A stretch of 26,158 nt of DNA, from positions 1 through 26,158 of the forward strand of contig CAYOLL010000080.1 of the NCBI GenBank assembly GCA_964404765.1, written 5' to 3'. The first letter of the stretch is position 1; each line of letters opens with the position of its first letter. A program made the translations under genes and the position numbers. This document shows positions 1-7,690 of this stretch, piece after piece. The notes beneath the pieces were generated by a model. That model had not been told where the DNA came from, ran no database searches, and worked only from the letters and a program-made list of their open reading frames with translations. The DNA is from CAYOLL01 sp964404765 [NCBI: uncultured Gemmatimonadota bacterium]. Lineage in GTDB: Bacteria; 4572-55.

Positions 1-116
1 AAGGATTCTTTCAGAATGACTACATGGGTCGGCTTTCCTTAACTTAATGACATTGATTATACCAGCACTAGCAAACTGAAGTTTGCTACTCCGCTAACTC
101 CAAGCCGTGCTTTGTG
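1..116. repeat. Intergenic dispersed-repeat fragments with a perfect hairpin
   Basis: This is the spacer downstream of the cysteine desulfurase gene. Positions 70-87 form a perfect inverted repeat, AGCAAACT-GA-AGTTTGCT, with 8-bp arms and a 2-nt loop. No T-run follows on either strand, so an intrinsic terminator is not clear. The opening sequence (about 2-21, GATTCTTTCAGAATGAC) also looks like a short dispersed-repeat fragment. Copy number elsewhere in the genome cannot be seen from here. Confidence 0.4.
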
Positions 117-1301
117 TTACAAAGGACGCGCATCCGCCTGATAAAACGGCGACAGCTTGCGCAACTCGGTCACATGCTCGATCAATTTGCCGCAAACATA
201 ATCGACTTCTTCCGGCGTATTGAATTTGCCGAAGCCGAAGCGGATTGACGACAAAATGCGGTCGTCACTGAGGCCGATGGCCCGCAGAACCGGCGATGGT
301 TCCGGTTTGTCGGAATGGCAGGCCGCGCTGGTAGACACGGCCACTTCCGGCAGTCGCATGATGACGGACAGCGCTTCCACATAGGGAAAGCAGATATTGG
401 CGTTGGTCACCAATCGCTCATGACGATGGCCGTTCAGCTTAATATCCGGAAGTTGCGCGGTCAGCGTGTCAATAAAACGGTCGCGTAAGCCTTGAATATG
501 CAGTCGATTGGCGGCGCGTTCGGCTACGACCAATTGAAAGGCTTTGGCCAGGCCGACAATGCCGGGCACGTTGAGCGTCCCGGAGCGAAAGCCGCGTTCG
601 TGGCCGCCGCCGAGCATTTGCTCGGCTAACTTGACGCGCGGATTTTTCTTGCGGACATACAGCGCGCCGACGCCTTTGGGGCCGTACATTTTATGGGCCG
701 AAAGCGACAGCAAATCAATACATTCGGCGTTGACATCGAGCGCTTCGGTCGCGGCGGCCTGGGTGGCGTCTACGTGGAATAGTACGCCTTTTTCCCGGCA
801 AAGTTTCCCAATCGCGCCAATGGGATGCAGTGTGCCGATTTCATTATTGCCAAACATCAACGAGACCAAAATCGTTCCGGGGCGAAGGGCCGCGGCCAAT
901 TGATCCAGATCAATCCGACCCTCGCCATCCACCGCCAGATACGTGATGTCAAAGCCTTGCCGGCGCAGAAACTCAACCGAATCGAGGACGGACGGATGCT
1001 CGGTCGGCGCGGTAATGATGTGCCGGCCTTTGTCGCGATAAGCTTCGGCTACGCCTTTGAGGGCCAGATTGTTGGACTCGGTCGCGCCGCTGGTAAAAAC
1101 GATTTCCTTGGGATTGGCGCCGAGGCCGTCGGCCAGAATTTGGCGGGCTTCTTCCACTGCGCGCGCCGCCGTGTGGCCAAAAACATGATTTGCGCTGGCC
1201 GCATTGCCGAAATGCTCGGTGAAGTATGGCAGCATGGCCGCCACGACGCGCGGATCAACCGGCGTCGTAGAATTATTGTCGAAGTAAATGGGAAAGTTCA
1301 T
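117..1301 (-). CDS. Cysteine desulfurase (NifS/IscS family)
   Basis: This is a PLP-dependent enzyme that removes sulfur from L-cysteine for Fe-S cluster or thio-cofactor assembly; it is cytosolic. The 394 residues match the usual family length. The N-terminus YFDNNSTTPVDPRVV is the classic opening. ATESNN lies near residue 75. The PLP lysine is K204 in SLSAHKMYGPKG, and GGGHERGFRSGT lies near 231-241. The catalytic cysteine is C328 in STSAACHSDKPEPSP. No IscU, IscA or IscR gene is adjacent, so whether it plays the Isc, Nif or tRNA-thiolation role cannot be decided. The ATG at 1301 has only a weak ribosome site. The gene lies 169 nt downstream of fabH on the same strand, with a dispersed-repeat fragment between them. 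A selenocysteine-lyase-like role is less likely because the motifs are of the NifS/IscS subgroup. Confidence 0.93.
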   Translation of the reverse strand: MNFPIYFDNNSTTPVDPRVVAAMLPYFTEHFGNAASANHVFGHTAARAVEEARQILADGLGANPKEIVFTSGATESNNLALKGVAEAYRDKGRHIITAPTEHPSVLDSVEFLRRQGFDITYLAVDGEGRIDLDQLAAALRPGTILVSLMFGNNEIGTLHPIGAIGKLCREKGVLFHVDATQAAATEALDVNAECIDLLSLSAHKMYGPKGVGALYVRKKNPRVKLAEQMLGGGHERGFRSGTLNVPGIVGLAKAFQLVVAERAANRLHIQGLRDRFIDTLTAQLPDIKLNGHRHERLVTNANICFPYVEALSVIMRLPEVAVSTSAACHSDKPEPSPVLRAIGLSDDRILSSIRFGFGKFNTPEEVDYVCGKLIEHVTELRKLSPFYQADARPL

Positions 1302-1420
1302 ATTGTTAAGATTGTTAAGAGAAACCTAACCGGAATATGTCAGAAATAGAACACGGGTAAAACGGGAAAAGACGGATTTCTGCAGATAAAGCTTTAATGA
1401 AGCTATTTGCTTTCTAATGC

Positions 1421-1462
1421 TATCCGTGAAGTTCCGTCGGTTTCCGTAACATCCGGGTTCTA
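1421..1462. repeat. Fragment of an 'ATCCGYG' dispersed repeat
   Basis: The sequence TATCCGTGAAGTTCCG...TTTCCGTAACATCCGGGTTC lies between fabH and the desulfurase gene. It lines up, with substitutions, with 9031-9072 inside the GH13 gene (AATCCGTGAGAATCCGCG...TTTCCGTGTCATCCGTGTTC). A third, shorter relative lies at 2651-2686. It appears to be one arm of a larger imperfect inverted-repeat element. Confidence 0.55.
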
Positions 1463-1470
1463 TTTAGAGC

Positions 1471-2466
1471 TTACCAGCGAATCAAAGCCGAGCCCCAGGT
1501 AAAGCCGGAGCCAAAAGCCACCAGCACCACATAATCGCCCGGCTGAATTTTGCCTTCGGTCAAGGCCTCGTCTAAGGCGATGGGAATGGAGGCCGCGGTG
1601 GTATTGCCGTAGCGCTGAATGTTGGAATAGACGCGATCCATCGAATAGCCAAAGCGTTGGGCCACGGCCTCGGAAATACGCAAATTGGCCTGATGGGGAA
1701 TCACCAGCTTGACCTGATCGGGCGAGACATTGTTCGCTTTGAGGCATTCTTCAATGGCGCTGCAAAATTTAACAACGGCATGTTTAAAGACCTGGCGGCC
1801 ATTCATATAGGGTATGTGCGCACCCTGCTCGATCATCTCCGTCGTCAGCCGCTGCATCTTAATACTGCCCGGATGTTCTAAGCACAGCTCTTTGGCATAA
1901 CGACCGTCGGCATGAAGATGGGTGGACAGCACCCCGTGCTCCGGTTCGGTCGAAGGCTCGACGATGACGGCGCCGGCCCCGTCGCCAAACAGTACGGCCA
2001 GATCCCGCCCGCGCGTGGTCATATCCATGCCGGTCGAGTGCACTTCCCCGCCCACCAGCAGAATGCGCTTATACATGCCGGTTTTGATGTATTGATCGGC
2101 AATGGACAGGCCGTAGATGAAGCCGGTGCACTGGGTGCGAATGTCCAGCGCGCCAATATCGGTAATGCCCAGCTTGGCTTGCAAAAAAGCGCTTGAACCT
2201 GGAAAGGTAAAATCCGGGCTCAGCGTGGCAAAGATGATAAAGTCAATATCCTGCGGCGTGCATTTGGCTTTCTCCATCGCCCGCTTAGCGGCCTCCAGGC
2301 CCAGCCCGGAACTACCGACTTCGCTATCCACAAAGCGGCGTTCGACAATGCCGGAGCGCTCGCGAATCCAGGCGTCGCTGGTATCCATTATTTTTTCAAA
2401 ATCAAAATTGGTGACGACTTTTTCCGGGACATAAAAACCCGTGCCGGTAATACGAGAACGAATCAT
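1471..2466 (-). CDS. fabH: 3-oxoacyl-ACP synthase III (beta-ketoacyl-ACP synthase III)
   Basis: FabH condenses an acyl-CoA (usually acetyl-CoA) with malonyl-ACP to start type II fatty acid synthesis in the cytosol. The ATG at 2466 is chosen because GGAGG sits 6 nt upstream; a longer reading from 2487 lacks such a site. The product is 331 aa, the normal FabH size. It opens with RSRITGTGFYVPEKVVTN. The catalytic triad is visible: C113 in DIRTQCTGF, H258 in VIPHQANLRI and N288 in RYGNTTAASIP. GDGAGAVIVE lies near residue 161. No other fab gene is adjacent, so it may be a standalone initiating enzyme or a paralog for another acyl-condensation route. The family call is secure; the housekeeping role is inferred. 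Confidence 0.93.
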   Translation of the reverse strand: MIRSRITGTGFYVPEKVVTNFDFEKIMDTSDAWIRERSGIVERRFVDSEVGSSGLGLEAAKRAMEKAKCTPQDIDFIIFATLSPDFTFPGSSAFLQAKLGITDIGALDIRTQCTGFIYGLSIADQYIKTGMYKRILLVGGEVHSTGMDMTTRGRDLAVLFGDGAGAVIVEPSTEPEHGVLSTHLHADGRYAKELCLEHPGSIKMQRLTTEMIEQGAHIPYMNGRQVFKHAVVKFCSAIEECLKANNVSPDQVKLVIPHQANLRISEAVAQRFGYSMDRVYSNIQRYGNTTAASIPIALDEALTEGKIQPGDYVVLVAFGSGFTWGSALIRW

Positions 2467-2650
2467 GGAGCCTCCAAATGCTTCCAAATAGTTAGAATAG
2501 TGGTAGTGGATAAGTCAGTAATCGCGAGGGATAAAATATAGTTTTGCGGCCAAAAATGCTTGCTTAAAGTCTGGAAAATAACTTCTCACGGTCTCATAAT
2601 TATGGCTACACTGTTGCTTTATCACATAAAAATCATGCCAAAAAAATTCG

Positions 2651-2686
2651 TGTAAACCCGTCAAATCCGCGTCATTCGCGTTCTAT
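2651..2686. repeat. Second partial copy of the 'ATCCGYG' dispersed repeat
   Basis: The stretch CGTCAAATCCGCGTCATTCGCGTTC resembles the right arm of the element embedded in the GH13 gene at about 9031-9105, in the same orientation. It abuts the 3' end of the decayed gene at 2687-3020. Confidence 0.45.
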
Positions 2687-3020
2687 TGTTTATTTGAGCA
2701 TCATCCCCGTTTTGCTCGGCCCGAATGACCTGCAAGCGCCCGTTTGACAGTTGATCGCGGCTCGTGCCGCCATCCATAATCACCTTGATGCCCAATTCAT
2801 TCATTCGCCCCGGCAAAATCGTCAACGCCGGATTGGTCATGTTGCCGATTTGGACAGTCGTGGTGATAACAAACACAGCGTCATTAAAACCCGGCGGGGT
2901 GCTGCCCGGTCCCCAGGTGGTATCGGTTTAAATCGTCGCATTGATGCTATTGATGGAGAAAGGTGATAACGACCGGCAAAAGGCTAATCAGCTAAAAAGA
3001 AAAACACGCAGTCTGTGCAT
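2687..3020 (-). pseudogene. Decayed secreted protein, beta-helix plus GH13 fragments
   Basis: There is no intact frame here. Reading down from the ATG at 3020, the frame gives MHRLRVFLFS, then stops at 2988-2990 and 2928-2930. An adjacent frame gives a hydrophobic LISLLPVVITFLHQ, which looks like a broken signal peptide. After the second stop the frame reads TDTTWGPGSTPPGFNDAVF..TTTVQIGNMTNPALTILPG, the style of a secreted beta-helix protein. It then runs into NELGIKVIMDGG, where 2776-2800 matches 8883-8907 of the GH13 gene at 24 of 25 bases. This is followed by DQLSNGRLQV, where 2700-2762 matches 7701-7762 at about 90%. These two pieces are about 1.1 kb apart in the GH13 gene but adjacent here. 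The remnant sits behind an apparently sound promoter (3042-3070). Confidence 0.6.
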
Positions 3021-3041
3021 CATTAATCATTGTTCATTGTA

Positions 3042-3070
3042 ATGATAGCGAACGATTTTCAGGGTGTCAA
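3042..3070 (-). promoter_or_regulatory. Sigma-70-type promoter facing the decayed gene
   Basis: On the minus strand the -35 is TTGACA (3065-3070), the spacer is exactly 17 nt, and the -10 is TATCAT (3042-3047). This matches consensus at all six and five of six positions. The predicted start is near 3034-3036, about 15 nt before the ATG at 3020. No intact gene follows for more than 500 nt. Confidence 0.65.
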
Positions 3071-3125
3071 TACCTTTTGCAGGCAAACCGTTGACACGAC
3101 TGGATTCCGTCCAAAACAAACGAAC

Positions 3126-3153
3126 GGCGGAAAGCGCAACACTTTTCCACCGC
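3126..3153 (-). terminator. Probable terminator of the GH13-MoxR-DUF58-TgpA run
   Basis: About 70 nt past the transglutaminase stop, the minus strand can pair GGCGG..GGAAAAG with CTTTCCGCC around a roughly 7-nt loop. A T-rich tract (GTTCGTTTGTTTT) follows. The stem is imperfect, so confidence is moderate. Nearby, a 10-bp direct repeat ATTCGTAATT occurs at 3170-3179 and 3184-3193. Confidence 0.4.
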
Positions 3154-3222
3154 CCGCTTGAAACTCTTCATTCGTAATTTTCAATTCGTAATTACCGCAT
3201 GCGCTCCGCTTTAAAAGCCCAC

Positions 3223-5280
3223 TCACCGACCGGGACGGACGGCGCGCCAGGTTGTGCGCCATTGCGCGACTTTTTGGGCCAGGGCGCCCTTTTCGGCCTC
3301 GCTCATCGGCGTCTGTTGAAACCGCAGTCGCAGGTGCAGCGTCACGCAAGCCCGTAGCTCGGCGACGATAGCGGAATCATTTAAAGCCGGGGCGATCCGA
3401 GCGAGCCAGGCGGTCCAGGTTTCCGCCGGTAAGCGAGCCAGGCCGCGCTCATCCAAATCAGCCTCCAGCGCAAACAGCGGTGATTCGACGGCAGGTCGGC
3501 CTGGCCCGGACGCTCCGGCGCGCCGCGGCGGGATCGCGCTCTTTTTGCCATACAGAATTCGGATTGTTAAATAGACAACCAAAGAACCCATAATCAAAAA
3601 CAGCCAGCCATAATAGCTTTTATCGGCATTTTCGATACGCCAGGCAGCGAACTTGAATTTATAACAATCAGCCCAGTCTCGCAATGGCTCCAGCCATTCG
3701 GCTTGCCGGCTTTCATTTTCCAGCCATACGCCGGGGGTTGTGTCTATCGGCTGCCAGACGCTATCCACATAGGCCAGCGTCCAGGCATGAGCATGGCGTC
3801 CTCGCACGATAAAAGCCTCTTCACGCGGGCTATACTCGTCCACCACATAGCCGGTTGCGTAGCGTGTCGGGATGCCCGCGGCCCGTAAGAGCAGCGCCGC
3901 ACCGGTGGCAAAGTATTCGCAGTGACCGGCCCGGCGGCATAGCAAAAATTCCCCCAGCGGCGTCCGCGGCACGGCTTCGCTCGCGGTCGAATGGTAGGGA
4001 CACTGCCCGGCCGGCCGGGCACAATTGGCCGGATCAGGCAGGCCGCCGCCCGCCAGAGAATAACGAAATTCACCATCAAAAAATTGGCTGACTGCGCGCA
4101 CAATTTCCGCCGGCGGCAACTGTGCCAGATGCAACTCCTCCAGCGCGCGCGCCATAATCGACGCTTCGACTTCGGGAACTTCCCGATCAAAGGTGTCGGG
4201 TGCAGCCATGCGATAATCCATCGGCTCATATTGAACGACATAGTTGAGCAACGGCGGACATTCTTCCACATAATAAGCGCCGTACACACTGCGTTGCAAC
4301 TTGCCGACCGGCAGGGAATGAAGGCCAACCGCGCCAAGAGGCTGGCTCAGCAGGCCGGCTACCGGCATCGCCCGCCGAATCCGCACGCTGTCAGTCACGG
4401 CGGTTGATTCGGCCAATCGCCAGTCAATATTATTGGGCGATTCCAGTGGAGTATATGTATTCTGGGGCGCGCTCCAGCGGCCACCGCTATAATAGTTATA
4501 ACTCATTTCGTACAAATACATTGGCGGGTCCTTTTGCGGGCCGGACTGAACCCGCAAAAGGATGTGACCGGACTGCTTCACTTCGCCGATTTTGCCAATC
4601 GCCGTCACGCTTTCATAAGTGTCGCGGGTTTCGGAAGTGGACTGCGATATCCAGCCGGCTAATTTTGCTTCAAAACGGAGTTGCAACGCGCGCATGCCAA
4701 ATTGAATGCCCCAGCCCAGCCCGCCAGCGCATAACAGCAACAAGGTCAGTCTTTGCGCCGGCACGCGGCGCGGACGATTGGCCCAGACGACCCAACAGGT
4801 CAGCAAAGAAGTAGCCACATAGAAGCCGGACGTGCGTATATTGGCGGCGCTGGCGCTTAAGGCAATAACCACTAAAGCCGGGTAAGACAAATCTACGGCG
4901 CGGCGTGTCGTCTGCCGGCCCCGCTGCTCCTGCCGCCGAATGACGTAAAAAAGCGCGCCCAAATCCACCCGCTGCAGCAAGCTGTAAACCTGAGCCAGCA
5001 ATAACGGAAAAATCAAAACCGGAATCCAGCGGATGAGCGAACGGGAATCGTTCCGAATCTGTTCGAACGGGCCCAGATAAATAAAGGCCAGGCCGCTGAC
5101 GAGCAGCGCCGCGCATAAGTCCGCCACGCGATAAAAATCCCGCGGCTGCAAGTCCCAGCGCTGCCGGATCAGGCGGCTGCCTTCCAGCAACAGGCCCATA
5201 ACCAGACTGGGGATAACGAAACTGTTTTGCCAACCCCAAAACAACAGCGTAGCGGCCAGCAGCAACGGCGGCGTATTCAT
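3223..5280 (-). CDS. TgpA-like membrane transglutaminase (DUF3488/DUF4129 type)
   Basis: The ATG at 5280 (685 aa) is preferred over the GTG at 5290-5292 because GGAG lies 6 nt upstream of the ATG. The N-terminal part (about residues 5-190) holds several hydrophobic membrane segments. An outward-facing domain follows, with a transglutaminase-like core whose triad is visible: C454 in RRAGHCEYFATG, H498 in RGRHAHAW and D513 in PIDTTPG. One more membrane helix lies near 558-577 (GWLFLIMGSLVVYLTIRILYG). The C-terminal tail of about 90 residues resembles DUF4129. The family is known as TgpA; its substrate is not established, and a peptidase or crosslinking role in the periplasm is usually proposed. 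It is the last gene of a MoxR-DUF58-TgpA set, a widely conserved arrangement, and starts 70 nt after the DUF58 stop. Confidence 0.88.
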   Translation of the reverse strand: MNTPPLLLAATLLFWGWQNSFVIPSLVMGLLLEGSRLIRQRWDLQPRDFYRVADLCAALLVSGLAFIYLGPFEQIRNDSRSLIRWIPVLIFPLLLAQVYSLLQRVDLGALFYVIRRQEQRGRQTTRRAVDLSYPALVVIALSASAANIRTSGFYVATSLLTCWVVWANRPRRVPAQRLTLLLLCAGGLGWGIQFGMRALQLRFEAKLAGWISQSTSETRDTYESVTAIGKIGEVKQSGHILLRVQSGPQKDPPMYLYEMSYNYYSGGRWSAPQNTYTPLESPNNIDWRLAESTAVTDSVRIRRAMPVAGLLSQPLGAVGLHSLPVGKLQRSVYGAYYVEECPPLLNYVVQYEPMDYRMAAPDTFDREVPEVEASIMARALEELHLAQLPPAEIVRAVSQFFDGEFRYSLAGGGLPDPANCARPAGQCPYHSTASEAVPRTPLGEFLLCRRAGHCEYFATGAALLLRAAGIPTRYATGYVVDEYSPREEAFIVRGRHAHAWTLAYVDSVWQPIDTTPGVWLENESRQAEWLEPLRDWADCYKFKFAAWRIENADKSYYGWLFLIMGSLVVYLTIRILYGKKSAIPPRRAGASGPGRPAVESPLFALEADLDERGLARLPAETWTAWLARIAPALNDSAIVAELRACVTLHLRLRFQQTPMSEAEKGALAQKVAQWRTTWRAVRPGR

Positions 5281-5350
5281 GCAAAACTCCACGAGGTGAA
5301 AAAGCGGACGAAGCCTGAAGTGACTAAAGTTGACCGGGCGTGAAATCCCG

Positions 5351-6694
5351 CTATATATTCTTCAGCCCTTCCTGAATCTGACCCACTTCCAGGCGATGAA
5401 AATTTGGAAAGTCAGGCGGCGGCGTCAGCGGCCCGGAAAAACCGGCCGGCGTGATCAACAATACTTTGACGGGCAGGCGCAAACCGAGCAGCATTTGTAC
5501 CAGGCGCATCCTTTGCTCGTCCCAGGCGATGAACACGCAGACGCAGGCGCTGAGTTGCACGGCCCGTTCCATAATCAATGGGGACAGAGTTTCAAACGAT
5601 TTGTCCCGGCAGACATCCACACCGGCCAAAATTTCCAGCATGCTATGGGTGTGACCGAGTCCGCGACCGCTGGTAAAGCAATAGGCTTGCGGCCCGACAA
5701 ACATCAGGTCCAGCAAAGCGTCGCTGCCGTGCATAGTGTGGACAATGGAGGCCGCCACGGACACGGCTTCTTCAAAAACAGGCGCGCCGCTTTCCGCCGT
5801 AAACGTATCCAGCACGAGGGCATAACGCACAAAAAATTCTTCCTGATATTCCTTGACTACCGGTCGGCCCGTCCGCGCCCAACTGCGCCAGTGAATCCGC
5901 CGCAACGGATCGCCGGGCCGATAATCCCGCAATGAGACAAACTCCTCCGAATCGCCCACGCGCGACGCCAGCGCGACGCCGCCGGGTTGATGCTTGCGCG
6001 AACCTGGCAGAGTCAGAGGCCTCACGGCGTATAATTTGGGGAGAATGATGAGATGTTCGGGTTGGGGAATCCGCTGCAACCGGTAAAACAAACCGAGCGG
6101 GTCGGGTTTGGACAAGGTGACTGCGCACAATTCCAGTCGTCCGCGCCGGCGCGGCTCCAGAGTCAGGCGCGCTTCGGCGGAGCTTTTAGGGGCGATTTCC
6201 GGCGCTGTTTGAGCCTTCAACCGCGCCCGCTGATTATAGTTGTACAGTCCAAACCAGCGCGACCCGCCGCTCATCCGGGCCACCGCGTCGTATAGATGAT
6301 CAAAATCCGCCGGCGGGTCTTTAAATTGGGCCAGCGTGGGGTGCGGATCGGGCAGTTCTTCGTCAACCCATAAATCGGCATGTAGTTTCGAGGAGTGATT
6401 GAACACTTCGATGCGATAGGGCAAGGGCTGTCCAACCATGCCATAACGCGGCAAATAGCGACGAACCAAAAAGCGGGAGCGAAAGAAAAACGTCGAGCCA
6501 AGCGCCAGCAGCAGCAAAGCCAGCAAAAAGCCAAATAATTGATAGGCCATGTTGGCGTTAGTATTAAATCCAACCGCAAAAGCGGCGATGGTCGCCGCCA
6601 ACAACAACTGCCCACCGGGCGTAAAACGGTTTACGAGCCAATTGCCGATCATAAACGTACGGGAAAATATATAAAACTGAATCGGCTTAAACAT
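5351..6694 (-). CDS. DUF58 domain protein (MoxR-associated)
   Basis: This 447-aa protein has two N-terminal hydrophobic segments (about residues 24-45 and 50-70, QLLLAATIAAFAVGF and LFGFLLALLLLALGSTFFF). A soluble part with a long beta-rich region follows. The DUF58 signature lies in the second half: SLRDYRPGDPLRRIHWRSWARTGRPVVKEY. The C-terminal third resembles a vWA-like fold, as reported for the family; I see no complete MIDAS motif. DUF58 proteins are usually encoded with MoxR ATPases and transglutaminases, as here, and are thought to be clients or partners of the chaperone-like ATPase at the membrane. The molecular role is not known. The gene starts 40 nt after the MoxR stop. The ATG at 6694 has only a distant AGGA; an internal Met (MIGNWL, residue 16) is a possible alternative start. 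Confidence 0.88.
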   Translation of the reverse strand: MFKPIQFYIFSRTFMIGNWLVNRFTPGGQLLLAATIAAFAVGFNTNANMAYQLFGFLLALLLLALGSTFFFRSRFLVRRYLPRYGMVGQPLPYRIEVFNHSSKLHADLWVDEELPDPHPTLAQFKDPPADFDHLYDAVARMSGGSRWFGLYNYNQRARLKAQTAPEIAPKSSAEARLTLEPRRRGRLELCAVTLSKPDPLGLFYRLQRIPQPEHLIILPKLYAVRPLTLPGSRKHQPGGVALASRVGDSEEFVSLRDYRPGDPLRRIHWRSWARTGRPVVKEYQEEFFVRYALVLDTFTAESGAPVFEEAVSVAASIVHTMHGSDALLDLMFVGPQAYCFTSGRGLGHTHSMLEILAGVDVCRDKSFETLSPLIMERAVQLSACVCVFIAWDEQRMRLVQMLLGLRLPVKVLLITPAGFSGPLTPPPDFPNFHRLEVGQIQEGLKNI

Positions 6695-6734
6695 GCGGGA
6701 TCAAATCCTTGACCGAAAAGCGAAAGTGGAAATC

Positions 6735-7679
6735 TCAAGCCGGAATCGGCACCTGCTTCAGCGTTTCTTGCACAATTTCCCGAGCCGACGCGCCGGAAAA
6801 GCGGGCCTGGGCGTCAATAACCATGCGATGGGCGATTACCTCCACCGCCACTTCCTGAATCTGTTCCGGCGTGACAAAATCCAGCCCGTCAAACAGGGCC
6901 AGCGCTTTGGATAATTTCATTAAAGCCAGTGAGGCGCGCGGACTGGCGCCAAGGGCCACGCCGGGCTTGGCGCGCGTGGCTTGCACCACATCCACCACGT
7001 AGCGTTTCAGTTCCTCGCTCATGTGGACGGCGCGGGCCTGTTCCCGCAGCGCCCGAATATCGGCCCCGGTGACACACGGTTTCAATTGATCCAGCGGGTG
7101 TTGATGCCATTGATCGGTTAAAATAGCGACCTCGTCTTCCGGCGAAACATAACCCAGGCCGAACATGAGCGCGAAACGATCCATTTGCGGCTCCGGCAGA
7201 GGGTAGGTGCCCACGGATTCGATAGGATTTTGAGTGGCGATCACAAAGAACAAATCACTCAAGCGGCGTAGCTGGCCATCGGCGCTGACCTGGCTTTCGG
7301 CCATCGCTTCCAGCAGCGCCGACTGCGTGCGCGGCGAGGCCCGGTTGATTTCGTCAGCCACCAGAATATCGGTGAAGATCGGGCCTTCGTGAAAGCGAAA
7401 TTCGGCCCGGGTCTGATCGTAAATAGACACGCCGATAATATCCGATGGCAGCAAATCCGGCGTAAACTGGATGCGTTTGAAGGTGGCGTCGATGGACAGG
7501 GCCAGGGCCTTGGCCAGCGTGGTTTTGCCGGTGCCGGGACGATCTTCCAGCAACACATGGCCGCCGGTGACAAAGCCGGCCAGCAGCTTGCGGATGGCTT
7601 TGGATTGGCCGCGAATCACTGTTTCGATGTTACCCGCTAATTTTTGGTATATGGCATGAGAACGCCCATTTGTGCTCAT
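6735..7679 (-). CDS. MoxR family AAA+ ATPase
   Basis: This is a 314-aa cytosolic AAA+ ATPase of the MoxR group, chaperone-like proteins that help assemble or activate partners, often vWA or DUF58 proteins. The start is the ATG at 7679, with GAGGAG 7 nt upstream; a GTG at 7694 lacks a ribosome site. Walker A is EDRPGTGKT with K52, and Walker B is ILVADEINRASPRTQSALLEAM with D109-E110. Sensor 1 sits in FVIATQNPIESVGTYPLPEPQMDRF, typical of MoxR. The lid domain with GASPRASLALM lies near 230-245. The gene begins only 11 nt after the stop of the GH13 gene, and its ribosome site lies inside that gap, so the two are probably co-transcribed. The DUF58 and TgpA genes follow. Confidence 0.93.
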   Translation of the reverse strand: MSTNGRSHAIYQKLAGNIETVIRGQSKAIRKLLAGFVTGGHVLLEDRPGTGKTTLAKALALSIDATFKRIQFTPDLLPSDIIGVSIYDQTRAEFRFHEGPIFTDILVADEINRASPRTQSALLEAMAESQVSADGQLRRLSDLFFVIATQNPIESVGTYPLPEPQMDRFALMFGLGYVSPEDEVAILTDQWHQHPLDQLKPCVTGADIRALREQARAVHMSEELKRYVVDVVQATRAKPGVALGASPRASLALMKLSKALALFDGLDFVTPEQIQEVAVEVIAHRMVIDAQARFSGASAREIVQETLKQVPIPA

Positions 7680-7690
7680 CTCGAATCTCC

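Noticed and set aside
5330-5935. Long plus-strand ORFs opposite DUF58, TgpA, GH13 and S8 genes
   Set aside because: They are antisense shadows of well-supported genes, lack ribosome sites and show no recognisable domains.
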